DNA of 12,923 nt. It comes from Bordetella parapertussis (lineage in GTDB: Bacteria > Pseudomonadota > Gammaproteobacteria > Burkholderiales > SG8-39). A program made the position numbers and the translations under genes. The stretch is taken from assembly GCA_945906975.1 (NCBI GenBank), contig CAMDRY010000041.1:1-12923 (forward strand), written 5' to 3'. Shown one piece after another: positions 12,668-12,923 of this stretch (the first letter of the stretch is position 1; each line of letters begins with the position of its first letter). The notes under the pieces were generated by a model. That model worked only from the letters and a program-made list of their open reading frames with translations. It searched no databases and had not been told where the DNA came from.

Positions 12668-12923
12668 CCATCGTCATTGAATAAAATGGATTTTTTATAC
12701 TCCGGGCAAATTGAACAAGGCGCCCTACCAATACTCGGGCTGGTGGCAGCGCCCGAATTCTGCACCGGAAAATAAGCGCGCAAGGCCCCTTCCCCTGCAG
12801 GCGAGTCCCGCTGCCGTCAACCGAATCACGGAAACTGCGTTATTGGACTGCAGGGTAAAATTTATCATCGTTTGACCGCCCAGCTTGGTTCCATTCCACT
12901 CTATTTTTGAAAGAAATCCCATA
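12668..12923. other. Right-edge region without an assignable gene
   Basis: I see no convincing gene. At about 12675-12700 there is an AT-rich patch with ATAAAA and TTTTAT arms around a short spacer and a TATACT that could be a -10 box, but no matching -35. Open frames at the window end lack family features. A gene to the right may use this as its upstream region. Confidence 0.35.

Noticed and set aside
12725..12922. 65-codon minus-strand frame at the right edge
   Set aside because: There is no domain, no convincing ribosome site, and the composition suits non-coding sequence.

Overview
The window is GC-rich chromosomal DNA of a betaproteobacterium, most likely Burkholderiales and probably Alcaligenaceae-like (Bordetella, Achromobacter and relatives). 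The main reason is the density of periplasmic tripartite-tricarboxylate-transporter (TTT) substrate-binding proteins of the Bug family. Four near-full-length Bug genes and the remains of a fifth lie in 13 kb, mixed with CoA-dependent catabolic enzymes. I see no rRNA, tRNA, CRISPR array, transposase or integrase. The genus is inference.

Layout from left to right. (1) 1-742: a leftward pair of small, alpha-helical, probably coiled-coil proteins of unknown function, the second cut by the window edge, with an AT-rich promoter region in front. (2) 743-1283: mostly non-coding. It holds a nested inverted repeat, a possible 36-residue membrane or secreted peptide and a terminator-like hairpin. (3) 1284-3189: a rightward pair, MBL-fold hydrolase then Bug 1. 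(4) 3190-3761: a long non-coding stretch with three in-phase 10-bp repeats. (5) 3762-4982: Bug 2, whose expected stop codon is missing, so it reads about 84 codons further, antisense over the end of the convergent Bug 3. (6) 4745-6919: a leftward pair, acyl-CoA dehydrogenase then Bug 3. (7) 6920-7089: a divergent control region with overlapping dyads. (8) 7090-9738: a rightward unit of a thiolase-fold protein lacking the thiolase cysteines, a DUF35 zinc-ribbon/OB-fold partner, and Bug 4 with a TTG start. (9) 9899-11934: a leftward series of a small membrane protein with a zinc ribbon, an exported alpha/beta-hydrolase (esterase type), and a VOC-family (extradiol dioxygenase-like) protein that starts one base after the esterase stop. 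(10) 12149-12667: remains of a fifth Bug gene, apparently interrupted by about 276 bp, then unassigned sequence to the window end.

How the genes may work together (inference): the divergent halves around 6920-7089 look like one regulon for breakdown of a CoA-activated organic acid. It would have an acyl-CoA dehydrogenase, a C-C bond-cleaving or condensing thiolase-fold/DUF35 complex, and a Bug receptor at the end of each arm for uptake or sensing. The MBL hydrolase-Bug 1 pair repeats the 'enzyme first, Bug last' plan. No TctA/TctB membrane subunits, acyl-CoA ligase or transcription regulator is present, so these would have to be encoded elsewhere.
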